Shown: piece by piece, positions 34,241 to 47,000 of the stretch
How positions within the stretch are numbered: position 1 is the first letter of the stretch
Layout: each line of letters starts with the position of its first letter
Source of the DNA: Struthidea cinerea
Lineage: Eukaryota > Chordata > Aves > Passeriformes > Corcoracidae
Length of the DNA stretch: 64,000 nucleotides
Direction of reading: 5' to 3'
NCBI GenBank assembly: GCA_013397865.1
Contig: VZTI01001176.1
Span: 95,000 to 158,999 of the forward strand
Notes under the pieces: model-generated
Database searches by the model: none
Told to the model about the DNA's origin: nothing
Seen by the model: only the letters and a program-made list of their open reading frames with translations
Translations under genes and position numbers: made by a program

Positions 34241-35782
34241 GTCCTTCACTCAGGGCAGCAGGCATGTTGGTTTGCCGGCCACGTGCTCCTGCTGCGTTTG
34301 GCTAGAAAATAGTCTTTGGGGGTTTCTGGAGCCAGAGAGGTATATTGGGGTGTTTTACTTCAGGGGTGTCTGCATGATGCACTTTGGCTGTATGCAAAGG
34401 TGCCCTTACATAACCCTCCAACCAAACCCACAACTCACAGAGTGCTGCAACAAGCTGCTGCTCTTCTTCCCTCCTGATTTTATCAAAACTTTACAGGGAA
34501 GAGAGCTCCATGCTTTCACAGAGCCACTGGCAGCACCACCTCCAGCACAGAAATAACAATAGCCGTGTCATTTCTGTTATTATTATGCTGAGCTCTCTCA
34601 CACATACAAAGTGGTTTTCCAGTCCTCGTAATAAAATGAGGACCTGAAAAAGCAAGGGCAAACCCCTCTGAATGTAGTATTACTCTTTTCTCACAGTTTT
34701 GCATCTCAGAAGAGCGGATAGTTTGCACAGGGGATCTTGGAGTTGTGTTCTGCTTTGCAGATGGTTGAGAATTCACAGCTGAAAACTTGGGCGCTCTCCT
34801 CACAGCAAACATACTTTAGCTCAAAACTGGAAGACATCACTGGTGAAATCAGAAGCTGGGTAAAATCACAAGGCTCTGTGGTGACCCTGGCTGGGAGTCA
34901 CACAGTTCTGGTCTGGTATTTACTCTGCAGTCACTTCTTTTGGAAGGGAAGTGAAACAGGCAAAGTGCAGCAGAAGCAGTTCAGCAGGAAATTATCGTTA
35001 TGTACCGAAGCAAGCCCTAAGAACACAACAAAAGTCAAGCCAAGTAGAATTCAGCTATTTATTAATCCTTGTAAAAAGGGGGAGGGAGGAGAGAAAAGAC
35101 GTGGCCTAAATTCACTTCTGTCTCTAAGCACACGTAAGCAGCAAGGTCTGGGAAGCCACCGAGACAACATCAGATATCACTGTGGTGCATGTAGACACTT
35201 GTGTGCTCAGCTGGGTGTGAGAGGTCAGTAAAACAACTAGGAAGGTTTGTGACTGTGAGAGGGAGGGGGTGTTCACACACATCCCATAATAGTCATGGGT
35301 GGTTACCAGAAAAAAAAACGACTCGGATGACTCAGGGGCTTGAAAATAATGGTGAGAGCTGAGCCCCCTCCATGCTCCAATGGACAGAAGTACTCCAGCA
35401 GGACACAGGCTGTGGGGCTATAATGCAGACAAGGAAGCCATCAAACAGGAAGGTCATCCAGATACACGAGATCTCTGTGCCACATAAGCCTGATGTTAAT
35501 AAACACTGATATTCTTTTTGACTTAAATAGCTAGGTAAAATTAATTTTTTTAAATTAGCAATTTGCAACAAAATCAGGAATTTTCTGGATACAGAAGAAA
35601 TCAGATAATCATGAAATAGTTTATTTCAGCAACAGATGACGCTAAACCAGAAGGCTCCTCTGCAGGCTTTCAGTAGGACTGTTCACCTGCACTGCTGTAG
35701 CCTGTTGCTTTTCTTCTCCGTTCTGTGCATTGGCTTGCAGCTCCTGAGCCCTCAGTTGTCTCCAGTCTACCCACCCATGAGT
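34241..35782. other. Non-coding, nothing recognised
   Basis: Includes a 164-codon plus-strand frame (34737-35231) that is Ser/Lys-rich, shows no domain and spans ordinary-composition DNA. I regard it as fortuitous. Confidence 0.4.
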
Positions 35783-36017
35783 AATCATGGTATTATAGAA
35801 TGTTTTGGGTTGGAAAGAACCTCAAAGACTATCTAATTCCAACCCCCTGCCACAGGCAGGGACATCTTTCACTAGACCAGGTTGCTCCAGGGATAGGTCA
35901 TCCACAGCTTCTCTGGGCAACTTGCTCCAGTGCCCCAACACTCTCATTATGAGGAATTTCTTCCTAAAATCTAGTCTAAGTCTACCCTCTTTCAGTTTAA
36001 AACTCTTTCTAAAACTT
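35783..36017 (-). mobile_element. CR1 LINE 3' end fragment, minus orientation
   Basis: The plus strand reads tattatagaatgttttgggttggaaag and onward through the reverse complement of the CR1 3' UTR: attccaaccccctgccacaggcag, then the segment with cttctctgggcaac, then gaatttcttcct, ending at tttcagtttaaaac. On the minus strand the last ORF2-like residues LDFRKKFL and WSKLPREAV are visible. Relative to the family as I remember it, about 30 bases between the cactagaccaggttgctc and cagggat segments are missing. The copy is a 235-base, 5'-truncated fossil. Confidence 0.93.
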
Positions 36018-39000
36018 TTTACCACTTTTAAGTAACACTTTTTGTAAAAATGTTCAGTTTTCTTGTTCTTGGCTGTCTAACCCTGGAAGGACGTATGCCC
36101 AAAGACAAATTGCAGCAGAAAATTATGATTGCCTTTACATTTGCTTTGACTTTCAGCAAATTTCTGGGCCAACACTAAAATTTGGATGTTGTTCTTGTTT
36201 CTAATACCCACTCTGGTACAGGAAGTCCTTCAATAATGGGTGACAGATGTCAGAAACCAGGTTTCATGAGATCAAACTTATTTTTGAAATAATTCCTTAA
36301 AATATTCCCATGGGACCATGATAGGGCAAAACGAAAAGTGAGATTGGGCCCTTGACCACCTTTGATTGAATATTACTCATGTTTTCTCATCACAGGCTTT
36401 GGGCAGCTGCTGCCTTCCCCCACTGCTGAGTAAACCCCAAACAACAAGTGCCAGCATCCAGCTCCATGTCTCTGACCCTCCAAAAAGGACACAAAAATTA
36501 ATAACTGGTGATGCACAAGGAAAAAAGAGGATGCAGACTACTAGGAAAGATAAGCATTAGCAATGGGGACAGAAGGAGTACTTAAACATGACAAAAGATC
36601 CACATACCTATCTGGGAAATAGGGACAGAAGGCTGTGTGACAGGAAATTAGTTGAGGCCATGATATTTTCTCTGTTCTTTTTTCTTTTTTTTTTTAAAGA
36701 AAGACAAAACACGCCAAAAAATCACACCATGTTGAAAAATGAATTGAACCATTGAACCATTATAAGAGTTGTATTTGCACTGAGTAATCTCAAAGGGTGT
36801 AGTCTCAAAATTGGATATAGGAAATCTAAAACCACTCTGCTTGCCTGTCAAGTCCACGTGAAACCTAGAGAGAGTGACCAGCTCAGGCAGGAATACTCTG
36901 AGTAGCACTGAAGTCCAGTTTTGAAAATTTCTATGATAATTATTTTATAACTGATCATCATATAACAGCAGCACAGTGTGTCTTGTTGCAATATTTGAAG
37001 AAGATCCCTACCCTTACCAGCCTTACTACCAATCTTACTTCAGATTCATAGCAGCAAGATGAACAGTACCACACAGATTGGAGATGTTATACAGAAAGCA
37101 CGTTTATCAGTTTAATTCCCTTACTTGCAGTGTCCTGCAGTTAGCTAATGACGAACATTTGTATGTTTCTATTTTTTCCTCTTTTTCAATATTTCACAGC
37201 ACCTTTTCAGCTTAATCTGGGAGTTCAAACAAGTCAGTTCTAAAGAGCAATTAAATCCTCCCTAGCTGAAAATTAATTTAAAATGTACAGTATAAAGGTG
37301 AAATTCACTCAGCCTATATGAAAAATGTGGACTATATATACTTGAATAAAAGACATGGCACATTAAAATTCATGCTTTATTTTAGTCTTAGTTGCAACAT
37401 TCTAAGCAATTCACTGTTCTTTAAAAAATCAACCTAGAAGCAAATGTTTAGCATTGCATATATCAATTCATACAGAATAAGACTAAGATCAAAATAAAAC
37501 TAGGACTTCTGATTATACATAACATGGTAAGTGGAAGAATTTGTGACACAGTCACAAATAGGGGCACAGATACAGCTGGTTTGACTTTTAAATAAATATT
37601 ACTTTTAAAGTTGTATTTATATTGTTTGAGTATAACTCACAACAAAAAAGGGATTCTTGCTGTTTTATCTTTCCGGTCCAAGTATACTCTATCCTAAGGA
37701 AGATCTGTTGACAAAGTCTACTTAGATGATAAGTTCTGTGGGGAAAAACATGGGATGTGATCCACATTTGGCAGTGTTTAGCATAACAGGATCCTGATCC
37801 ATGACCAAGTCCCTCCAGATCTACAGTAAGATAAGCTACATTAGTGACCATAATAAACATTAGCTCCTTTGTAGGTTTTCCCATTAGGAACTCTAATGAA
37901 ATATTTGGCAGGTTAATTAATGGGATTCACTAGAAGAAAAACTAATGGCTTAGTCTGGTCTTAGTAAGTGAAGGTCAAATAAATCTGTGTGCCCTAAAAT
38001 AGTTTCTTCCCAACAGCAGTAAGTAGTACAGGTTGCCACAGACCTGATGACTTACACTGCCTGGAAGCCAGCCACCTTCTGTGCCACGTAATGGGGCTCT
38101 GCCATCCCTGTCAGACTGCTCCTACAAAAGTACAGAGATTACACAAATTTTATAGGCCTAAATTGTGGGGTGTTTCTTTTAATTCTATTAGCTTAGTAAT
38201 TAGTGGTTTGTTAATAATAACCTTGACAAAGCTAAACCATCTACTGGTATTATAGACAGAACTGTTTTAAGCAGGAGAGACAGAGAGGAACAGGGTGCAC
38301 AGAGTCAGGAACACCTTCCCTCTAGCCAGTGCTGATGTGATTGGGTTTTTAGCAGCACTTTCTACTACAATGGCCAAGCGGCTTTCGGGGGTTTGCTTTG
38401 CAGGTTTTTTTCCTTTTTTCTTCTACTTCCATAAGCTTTACTACATTTCACTTCTTTCTTCCTTTTTCTTTTTTCCAGACATACCCACCCAGCTGCAGCT
38501 TTTCCCAAAATTCACCAGTTCAAATTGCAGGTAGAAAAAAATCATAGATTCTACCCAGTGCGCAGGAGCAAGTGGAGAAATCTAGAAGGAGGCTTTGAGC
38601 ACCCAAGAAACATTTCAGACAGAAACCACACAAAACCCTTGAATGTGCTGATGCTATTCTCTCCCATCTGCTACCACTTTGTTAGTACAAGCCGAAGCTG
38701 AGCTGACAAAGAAATCCCATAAGCACTCCCAAAATGTAGTTCTGGTCAAGCCATCTTACTCAGCCCCTGGGACACCAGGGAGGTGCTACTGACGGCAGCA
38801 GGGGAGGAAATGCCCAGTTATCAAGGCGTGGCCACCACCGGGGAGCAAACCTGTTCATGCACACCAGCTACTGCAGTGGCACCAGTTTCATGACATCACA
38901 CTTTCGTTCACATCAGCATCATGAAAAGATTTACAAGGTGAAATAATTCTCCCCTTTCAAGGCAAAGATCTTTACTAAAAATTGAAATTTTCATTGAAGT

Positions 39001-39507
39001 ATTCTCTTGTTCCTAGTTTTCTTGTGGAAGGTAGGAGAGCAATGATGAAAATGGCCTTACAAAAATCTAAATCTCTGAGATATGGTGCTTCCATTCTTCT
39101 CTACTATAAATCTGTTTCCATTGAAACAGGTCAGAAAACAGTAGTTTTACTATGCATCATTGGACTGAATTCTAAGAAAGTTCATTGGGTTGAAGTCTCT
39201 AACAAGACAGCAGGACACCTACTGCAAACTGGGCTCCATTTCCAGGTCCATACATTACAGCTGTCACAGAAAGCATAAGTTTGAACAGAGAACCTGGCAT
39301 TAGCAGCTAGCATCATAGTACAATTGTGGTAATAATTGGCAGAAAATAATCAAATATTCATAAAAATTTTACCTGGCAGGAGAATTTTGCACACCTATCA
39401 ATGATCTCTGCTTGCAGATGGAAGGATGTTTTTTCCTAGCTGTTAGTTGCAGTTCTGCAAAGAGCTGACTACTTGAAAAACAAGCTGGGGGCCTTTTGTC
39501 TTTGTGT
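36018..39507. other. Non-coding, nothing recognised
   Basis: AT-rich; frames are short and without motifs. Pyrimidine runs occur near 38400-38480. Confidence 0.5.
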
Positions 39508-39625
39508 TGTCACAGAATCACGGTGCTGGAAGAGACTTTGAGAGGTCATCCTGTGCATCCCCCTTCCTTAAGGGATGAGCAGTTATTCCCACAGTTTCTG
39601 ACAGATACTTTGCCATTAATCATCA
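39508..39625 (-). mobile_element. Short CR1 3' tail fragment, minus orientation
   Basis: The plus strand starts with gtcacagaatcacgg, then ctggaagagactttgagagg and catcctgtgcatccccc, and includes ctgacagatac. This order matches the reverse complement of another CR1 subfamily 3' UTR. The match fades after about 39625. The identification rests on remembered consensus, so the inner boundary is approximate. Confidence 0.7.
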
Positions 39626-41224
39626 CCGTTATTACGAGCCTGGAGACTATGTTGTACCCACAGTGCTTGCAGTGGGGACCGTACTTGCAGTGCAGATGCA
39701 TGGTATAATAGGAATAAGATCCAACTTTCTGCTCCTTACCTGTGTTGGCTTATAGGATCAAAGAAATCCAGAGGAGAAGGGAAGGAAACAATAATTTACA
39801 CTAGCAAACTATCAGGATTCTGAACACAAAGGTACTTTTTGTGATTTGGGTTTCTTTTAATTAGGATCATACTTTGTAATAGTGATCATGGGAGCTATGC
39901 ATGACACTTCCTAGCAAAATGACTCAAATTCCTGCAGGAATTTTTGCATTATGCAGTGCTTTCAAGCATAATGGGCTTAGATCCACAAATTTGCAGCTTG
40001 TAAACTATTGAGACTAGAGCAGAGAGATTCAAAATACCAGAAAGAAAATTCACTTGCTATCATTTCAGCTACTGTTTATGCAAAATTCTATAGCCACTGT
40101 GTGTGTGATGGATCCAAGCAGAAGGCTTTGCCATGCCCATCGGTGCAAGGTAGGAGCATATAAAGAGGTGTTTTGAATAGTACATCGAGCTGACTATGTA
40201 AGGGAAAAAATAATGAAGAAATGTGCTAGACAGGATGGCAAATGGCTGAAGAAATGTCCTTTGCAGAGGCAGAAGCCCTAGAGGGTAAGGAGAGGAAAGG
40301 AAGGAAGGTCAAGTGACTTATTCAGCTTCTTCTGCTGCTTTGGATAAGAAAAATATTTTCTTCACACCAAGTCAGCAAAAGCATTTCCTGACATCTTGAT
40401 CTCTTAGCTGCTGTTTCTTTTTTCAGTGAAAGCCTCTTTCTAAAAGGCATTGAAAAATGTGGGTGCTGGTCAAAGGAATGTATTCAACTGTCTCCAGGCT
40501 TCATGCTGACTCTGTTGCCAGAACACCCAGGCACTTTCCATCATGCTCCTGTGCCAAGGGTGAGCTTCACTTAGGCAAAGCACACTGTGCAGAGCAGGTG
40601 GAGAGTGCATGGAGTGGGAGCAGCATGAGCCAGCAGCCAAGCAGAACCTGGGAGGCCTGGCATCAGGAGCTCTGATGTGTGCAAAGCCAGGTGTGGGTGC
40701 CTGATTTAAACCAAACCCTTAGACAACTTTTCTTCAAGCATTCAAGCCTGCAGAGTGCTTTTGGGTTTTCCTCCTTTTCTGCAGGTGACTCTGTAGCTGG
40801 GTACAGTTCAGGGTTGTGCTCTTGCCGCTGTTCAGCAGCTGTGAACCCACTGGGTTTTAAACTCATTAGTGCTGTGTGAAACAGCAGTGAAAATATTTCT
40901 CCGAGTAAATCAAGCAGCAAGGGGAACCTGGGGCAGGATTTGCCTCTGCTGTTTCTGAAATGTAAAAGGTAAATGCGGACTTCCCTCTGCACTCAGGTAG
41001 AGCTGATTTTACTTTTATGGGACAAGATATTAATAATTCCAAATCTTTCCTATTTACGCCTTTTATTATGCTTTTAGTGAGAACAGGTGAAGTTCTGCAG
41101 TGCAACTGTCTAAACTGCAAAAATCCGTTTGCATGATTTGTAGAACTCTAGGAAAACAAGCCTGAGAAAAAGCTGTAAATATTTTGTATAAATGTAAACT
41201 ACTCCACTCACTAACAGGACTCAG
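39626..41224. other. Non-coding, nothing recognised
   Basis: Unique-looking DNA. A GC-richer patch at 40450-40990 is open on both strands (minus 40663-40992, 109 codons) without motifs. Confidence 0.45.
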
Positions 41225-41513
41225 ACCCACGATTCACCCTGCTCCTAAGCCCGGACGAGGACAGCGCCGGGAGGGGAAGGAGTGGTGGGTGCCCGGGAGG
41301 GGAGCAGGGGAGGGCAGGGGAGCCGTGCTACCAAAGGAGGGGGACGCGGGATGGCCGTGCAGGGGACGGCTGCCGCAGGGCCACTTGTGCCGTCCTCCTC
41401 AGCGTGTTGTTCCGCAATGGCCAGTGTCAGTGCGCCTTTCCGAACCTGCGGTGAAGCCACTGTCCCTGCACGCCCCGAGACAGAGCAGTATTTCTTGTCT
41501 GGATTGCTAAGCG
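41225..41513 (+). promoter_or_regulatory. CpG island with plus-strand splice donor
   Basis: About 22 CpGs occur in 290 bases, within AT-rich surroundings. The island ends in a reasonable plus-strand donor (CTAAGCG|GTGAGC) after 41513. ATG 41351 opens a frame of 54 codons that crosses the donor; the product is Ala/Ser/Pro-rich and unrecognised. This fits a CpG-island promoter with a first exon but is not proven. Confidence 0.33.
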
Positions 41514-43425
41514 GTGAGCGTCCTCCTCACCTCCCCCTCACAACGATTGCTGCAATTCTGTCCTATTAGGACACTCCAAACAGACAAATTATTACGAGAG
41601 CACGAAGTGCCCTGGATGACCCGAGTGAACTCATCACCGCAGACTTCTATTTCGTTTTTCAGGGTGCAGAGCAGTCCTTCCAAGGCTGGACAGCAAATGG
41701 CAGCTGCGGTAGCTTTCTCCCTGCCACTGCAGCGCGGCACTGCTAACACACATCCTGCCAGCCAAACCTACCGGGCTGATTCTGAACTTGAAGTGAACCC
41801 GGGTCAACTGCACCTTCGTACTTTGTGCTACAAGCTAATGCCATGCAGCAGCACCCCATGACCTGGTGTTCTAGGGTGATGGCCGTCAATGAAAAACACT
41901 AATGAAAAAACAGCTTCCACCAAGTCTCTCCATTACGTGCTCATTCTTTTTTATGTTCTCAAACTAATTTTTTTTCCTTACTTTTTCTTCTCTTTTTTTC
42001 TTCCCCCCGCCCCGGCCCTTTTTTTTGTTTCGTTTCTCCCCTGTTGCTAATGAGCACTTAAGAATTTGATTTAGCTCCTTGGAATGACTGCCACTTACTG
42101 CTAGAATGTTAATCTGTCTAAACCCATTCAGCTCCTCTTACTTGGAAGTCAATCACCTGGAGCCTGCATTTTAAAGAGATGCTGGCTAAGGCAGTCGCAA
42201 CAGCAGAGATGTTTTGGGACAATTCCCACAGTTGGGAGTAATCTCGGGAAACTCATAGCTACTAGACGACAGACAGCGTTGAATCCCCGAGATAAGCAGA
42301 ACTGGAGTAAAGCCCGGCAGAGCCCAGAAGCGCAAATGGAGGGGAGACAGGAGGCTACTGAGCGGCAGCTCCCACATGGGATGCTGCACCGGCGTTTTGG
42401 GGGACAGCCTTTAGTTAATGGTGAGAATATACCCGAGGAGGGTGTAGGCAAACCAGCACAGAGGAGAGACACCAAGACACAGCTGGAGATAAAGGTTTAA
42501 AGCGTCAGAGGGGGAGTTTGGCTTTCCAGAAGTAATTAGAGAGATGATTTAATTTGTCTTGTACTGTCCATTTTTTAAACCCCTGTTTGGAGGGGGAGAA
42601 AATACATAGAATTCCATACTAAATGTAGGAGACATGGGCATCACTTGGGACAGTTGATGATGTAGTCGAGCTGCATATCTGTGAATCATTCCACCATGCT
42701 ATTCCGGAAATGTTTCTGTTTTAGCTTCCTTAGCATGCTTAGAAACCCCTGTCTGCCAGACCATGCTGTCCAGGCCAGAGGGGCAGCCACAGCTGGGCAT
42801 GAGTAGGAGAGCCAGAATCTGGGGGGATCTACTGGGGGTGGAGGGGCCCATGAAGTCCCTAACTACCAGAACTGCTCCTGGGCATTGTTTTGCATTTGTT
42901 ACACGGGAAGAAGTGAGTTTCACCTTGGTACATCCCACCTCTGTCACTGTCCCTTCACTCCCTGTGCAGTTCTCTGATGGCAAACTTTGTACAAACTGCA
43001 CCTCTGCAGAGAGAAGATGTAACAATTTAACAGCAAAAAAGGTTGCTTTGCTGCTGTTATAGAGGAGCAGACTGGTCCTGTGATCCCATGTGAAAAAGCA
43101 TATTTTCGGCATAAGTAAACGTTCAGAATCATTATTTGCTCTTTGAATAAAATTGGTCTTTCTAAATAAGAAATGTATCTTTGGAGTGCATCTCCGGAAA
43201 CCTTATAAATCAGAAATGCAGAAAGAAGGCCACAATATGTATTTTGTCAGTATATGCAATCTTTTATGAAAAAACAGTCTGAGATGGAACTGGGATTCCT
43301 TTAGGTACTTGTACATTTATCTGCTGTCCTAGTTCTAAAACAGAAGAACATAGAAAATTATAAGTCAAACCCGCCATTATTATTGATTCATATGCAAAAT
43401 AGAAGATTATGTCCATAAGGTTTAG

Positions 43426-43458
43426 GAGACCTGTGTTACATGAGACCTTATGTTACAT
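43426..43458. repeat. 16/17-bp imperfect tandem duplication
   Basis: gagacctgtgttacat is followed directly by gagaccttatgttacat. Confidence 0.8.
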
Positions 43459-43920
43459 GACCAGCCTGATACACTCACTACAGAGTATGATCAAAAGTAT
43501 ATTTTAGCTGTTGCATATAAGCCTGCGATATGCAGGCACTGTAATAACCTAGTACCTAAGTTTTGAAGTAAACTTTCTTTAAATTACTTATTAGTTAGCA
43601 AAAGTGGTTTGAGGGATTAAATACAGCAATATCAATGTGGTTTGAAGTTCTCCTCAAAAGGGGTTTTTGTTGTCTATTACGGAAGAACTACATTTGTGAA
43701 TTTGCTTCTAATTTTCCATAGACTTCAAGAGGAAAAACTTTGAGAAGAGCTTCTCAAAGCTATTTTGCTTCTGAAAATTTCAGAAGAAAATTATGGATTC
43801 AGACTTCTGCAGTTACCAGCAATGTACCCACTGCAGTCCTTTAGGGGAAGGCCTGGTACACAGTAGCACTAGCAACCTGCTAAACCTAAGACCATCAAAG
43901 AAAAACATCCAAAAATGGCC

Positions 43921-43962
43921 ATTATTCAACAAGATGTTTCCATTATTCAACAAGGTGTTTCC
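43921..43962. repeat. 21-bp tandem duplication
   Basis: Two adjacent copies of a 21-base unit beginning attattcaacaag differ at one base (agatg versus aggtg). The duplication is in phase with an open plus-strand frame at 43793-44023, whose product repeats a seven-residue LFNK-containing unit. Confidence 0.9.
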
Positions 43963-46900
43963 AGGAATGAGCCATTGCTGGAAAAAAGAAAGAGCATTAA
44001 GTGCAGTCAGGTTTCTAAGCTAATGTGGATGGCTGGCTTTGCTTTGCGAAGCCAGAAAATTTAGCCCCTGTTGATGTTGCGACCATATGGCAACATGAGT
44101 CTTTGTGTGTGAAGAAATGAATGTCTTCTCCATTTATTAACATCAATTCTTGGTGAAGAAATCAAGAGATGGACAGATTGTAGGTATCTGTACAAACACA
44201 GAAGTTTTCTAAACTTCTGTCAACTGGAGAAGCCATTTCTTAAAGATGAATAAATCTCTAGCTTATCTTCGGCTCACAGGTTTTAAGCTTTTTTAAAAAA
44301 AGTTTTAATGATTTCTATTTGCTTTTAATTATCTGAGGTCTAAAGCAAATCTGTTTTTTGACACACAAGAGTATTCAGAGGTTTTGGCAATGATAAAGAA
44401 GATGATAAAAAAAATCTATTTTATGTCTGGATGAAATAACCAGACCTGCCAAAAAAATTCCTTTGGGAGCTGGAGGAAGAGCAATCTTCGGGCTCTTCTT
44501 CATCTATCATTGCAGCTGTGTGACAGATGAGCACCTGTGCCAGTGATGCCTGTGGTGCCTCTGCTTTGCACCCCTCTGCAGCCACCCTGGGCTCGGAAGC
44601 ATAGAGGGGACGCAGATCTCCCAAGCCTGGCCAAGACATGGTTGTGCTGTTAATGCAGTGCCTGCAGAAGGATTAAAAGACCTTTTACCTTTGAATTCAT
44701 TCTGCAAGGATATCTGAGGTATCTAATTTTAAAGATCTTTAAAAAGTATGTCAGCCACAAGCTTGATCTTTCAAGAATTTGCACGAGTCCCATTCCCTGA
44801 AAAGTAGAGGTTTGTTATTATAAATGGTTGTCAATGACTGGGGTTAAGTTGTAAGCTGACCTGGAATTTTTTTAATAAAGTGGCTATTATTTGCAGAAAA
44901 CTGCTGAGTAAAGTTGTTATAATGCCACCTTATATTTAAAAACACTGCCATAGTGTTTTAAATAGTGAGGCATACATTTAACTGTGAGGTCTGGCAGAAG
45001 ACATGCACCAGTCAAACACCAGCACACAGCACTGTACGAGTTATACTCCACTTATATGTGTGGCTGCTACAAGAACTGAAATTCCATCACAGTCAAACGT
45101 GACTGCCTACAATTTGCAGGTGTATTTTCCAATCCAAACTACTTTCAAATGTCCCAAAGAATATCAAGATCGAGCAGTATGGTCTGAGGTTAAGAATCTC
45201 AAATGCTTCGCATGAGAAATTGTCTTCCTGAGTTTCAGCAGACTGAAAATGTCCAGATATAAATTTCTTCCAGCTGAACTTGACATCTCCAGTGCAAACT
45301 TCTCAGCTGGGCTGGTTATCTTCTGCTTATGGAAACTTCATGTCTGGGAGCTGATCTCACTTGTGTTACCTGAAGAAAAAGTCATTCTGCAAAAAACCTT
45401 CTGCTAAGATCTTCTTCTGTGTGTCCTGGCCAGGGGTTTTGAAACCATGGACCAAATCCCAGCCATTACCAACCTCAGGAAAACCCATAAAACAGCTGCC
45501 TATGTGAAAATGCCTATGTTCTTTCCCACACTGCTCACCAAACAACTACTAGGAAACACAAATCACACTTCTCTTGGGATGTAAAATTTCTGACAGAACT
45601 ATTGAGTTTCAAAAAAGCAATATATTTTCTCCCATCTCCACCAGAGCAAGCAGAGCTCCTACTCCTTCAGCCTGATTGGGCAATTCAGCCTTTACCACGC
45701 TCTGGTCTCTTGCCAACCAAGGAGCCCAGTACCTTATCTCCAGGCAGGTTAGACCTTTTGGGTCACAGCCAAGCTCCCAAGTTCTCCAAGTAACCATTGG
45801 CTGTCCCCAGGACAGCATATAATTTCATCTGCTCCTGGCTCCAACAAAATCTTCAAGCCCTTCCCAGAAGGGAAAGGCCTTAAACAACCCCCCAAAACAA
45901 TACAAAATACTCAAACCAAAAACCAAACCCACAAAACTCCAAATCAAAACATTTCTAGGAGACAGCAAGTGGGAAGAAAAGGGAAAGGGTGTAAACATTA
46001 CAAGCTCAAAAATTGATCTGTAGAGGACTGGAGTGAGACACCAAGCAGAGCATCCCCAAGAGTACCTACCTCCTTGAAGCTATCCAGAGAGGCAGTGGCC
46101 ACCACTGGGTTGCTCTGCAGAGGGACTTGAGAGGAGTAGGTGTGGACACAGGCTACTAAGGTACCTACACAGCTTTCTCCTCCTGATGGTATGTGAGACC
46201 ACTCTGGCCAGGGTGAGGAGGAGGCTGAGGAGGAGCTCCTGAGATGATAATGCTGTCTTCCTCTGTCCCCTTACACCTGGACAAGGAAGGTCTTTTGTTA
46301 TTAAGGGTGTAAATATCCCTTCAAACCTTTTGGCAGGCCACACAGCAGCTTTTTGGCCCCGGGGTTATCCCAGGTGACCCCCCATGGTGTCATCCCATGA
46401 AGTCCATTATGTGGCTGTATGAAAGGGTAGGACAGACCTCCTGCTTTCCTGCTCTGAGCTGGACAAAGCTATTTGGGAAGAACTGGATGAGGTAGATGTA
46501 GAGCTAAAAGCACTCTTTTCCTGTCCATGACCCCATCTGATTTTGAGAGTGGATATCAGCACTGGTGTACTACCTTGATGGCAATGCAGAGCTGCTCAGA
46601 TGGAGCAGCTGCCTTTGAATATGAGCTCTTTAGAGGAATATGAACTCTGACAATGTATTGCTGAGGCTGGAGAACACCCTTCAAATTTAAACCCTTTGTA
46701 TGCAACAGAAAACTGTTCAAAATCCCTATCTGCATGGCGATTTAAGGCAAGTCTATCAAGCTGGACTCAACAGTTCTGTGCAGAAACAATATAACTCACA
46801 GACTTCAGATTACAGGGGAATAACCTTATCTTCCTCATAACGAGTTGTATCATAACTCATTTGGTTGACATGGCAATTGAAACCAAGAGGGCTGTGCTCC

Positions 46901-47000
46901 TCTGCCATAACAGGTGTTGTGCTGTAAATGCAAATTGTCCTTACAGTGTTTGGCTTCTCTGCAAGGCCTCTGTGGTTAGTTACTGCTGCTAAGTGCTAAT

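Larger units (their letters stand above)
41514..47000. other. Non-coding, nothing recognised apart from short tandem duplications
   Basis: T-rich runs at 41945-42030 are followed by a stretch at about 42045-42180 of balanced composition that could be conserved non-coding DNA. Frames up to 137 codons (minus 42699-43112) carry no motif. An A/C-rich tract lies at about 45885-45960. Confidence 0.4.

Noticed and set aside
34737..35231. 164-codon plus-strand frame
   Set aside because: No domain, no splice sites at sensible positions and no similarity I can recognise.
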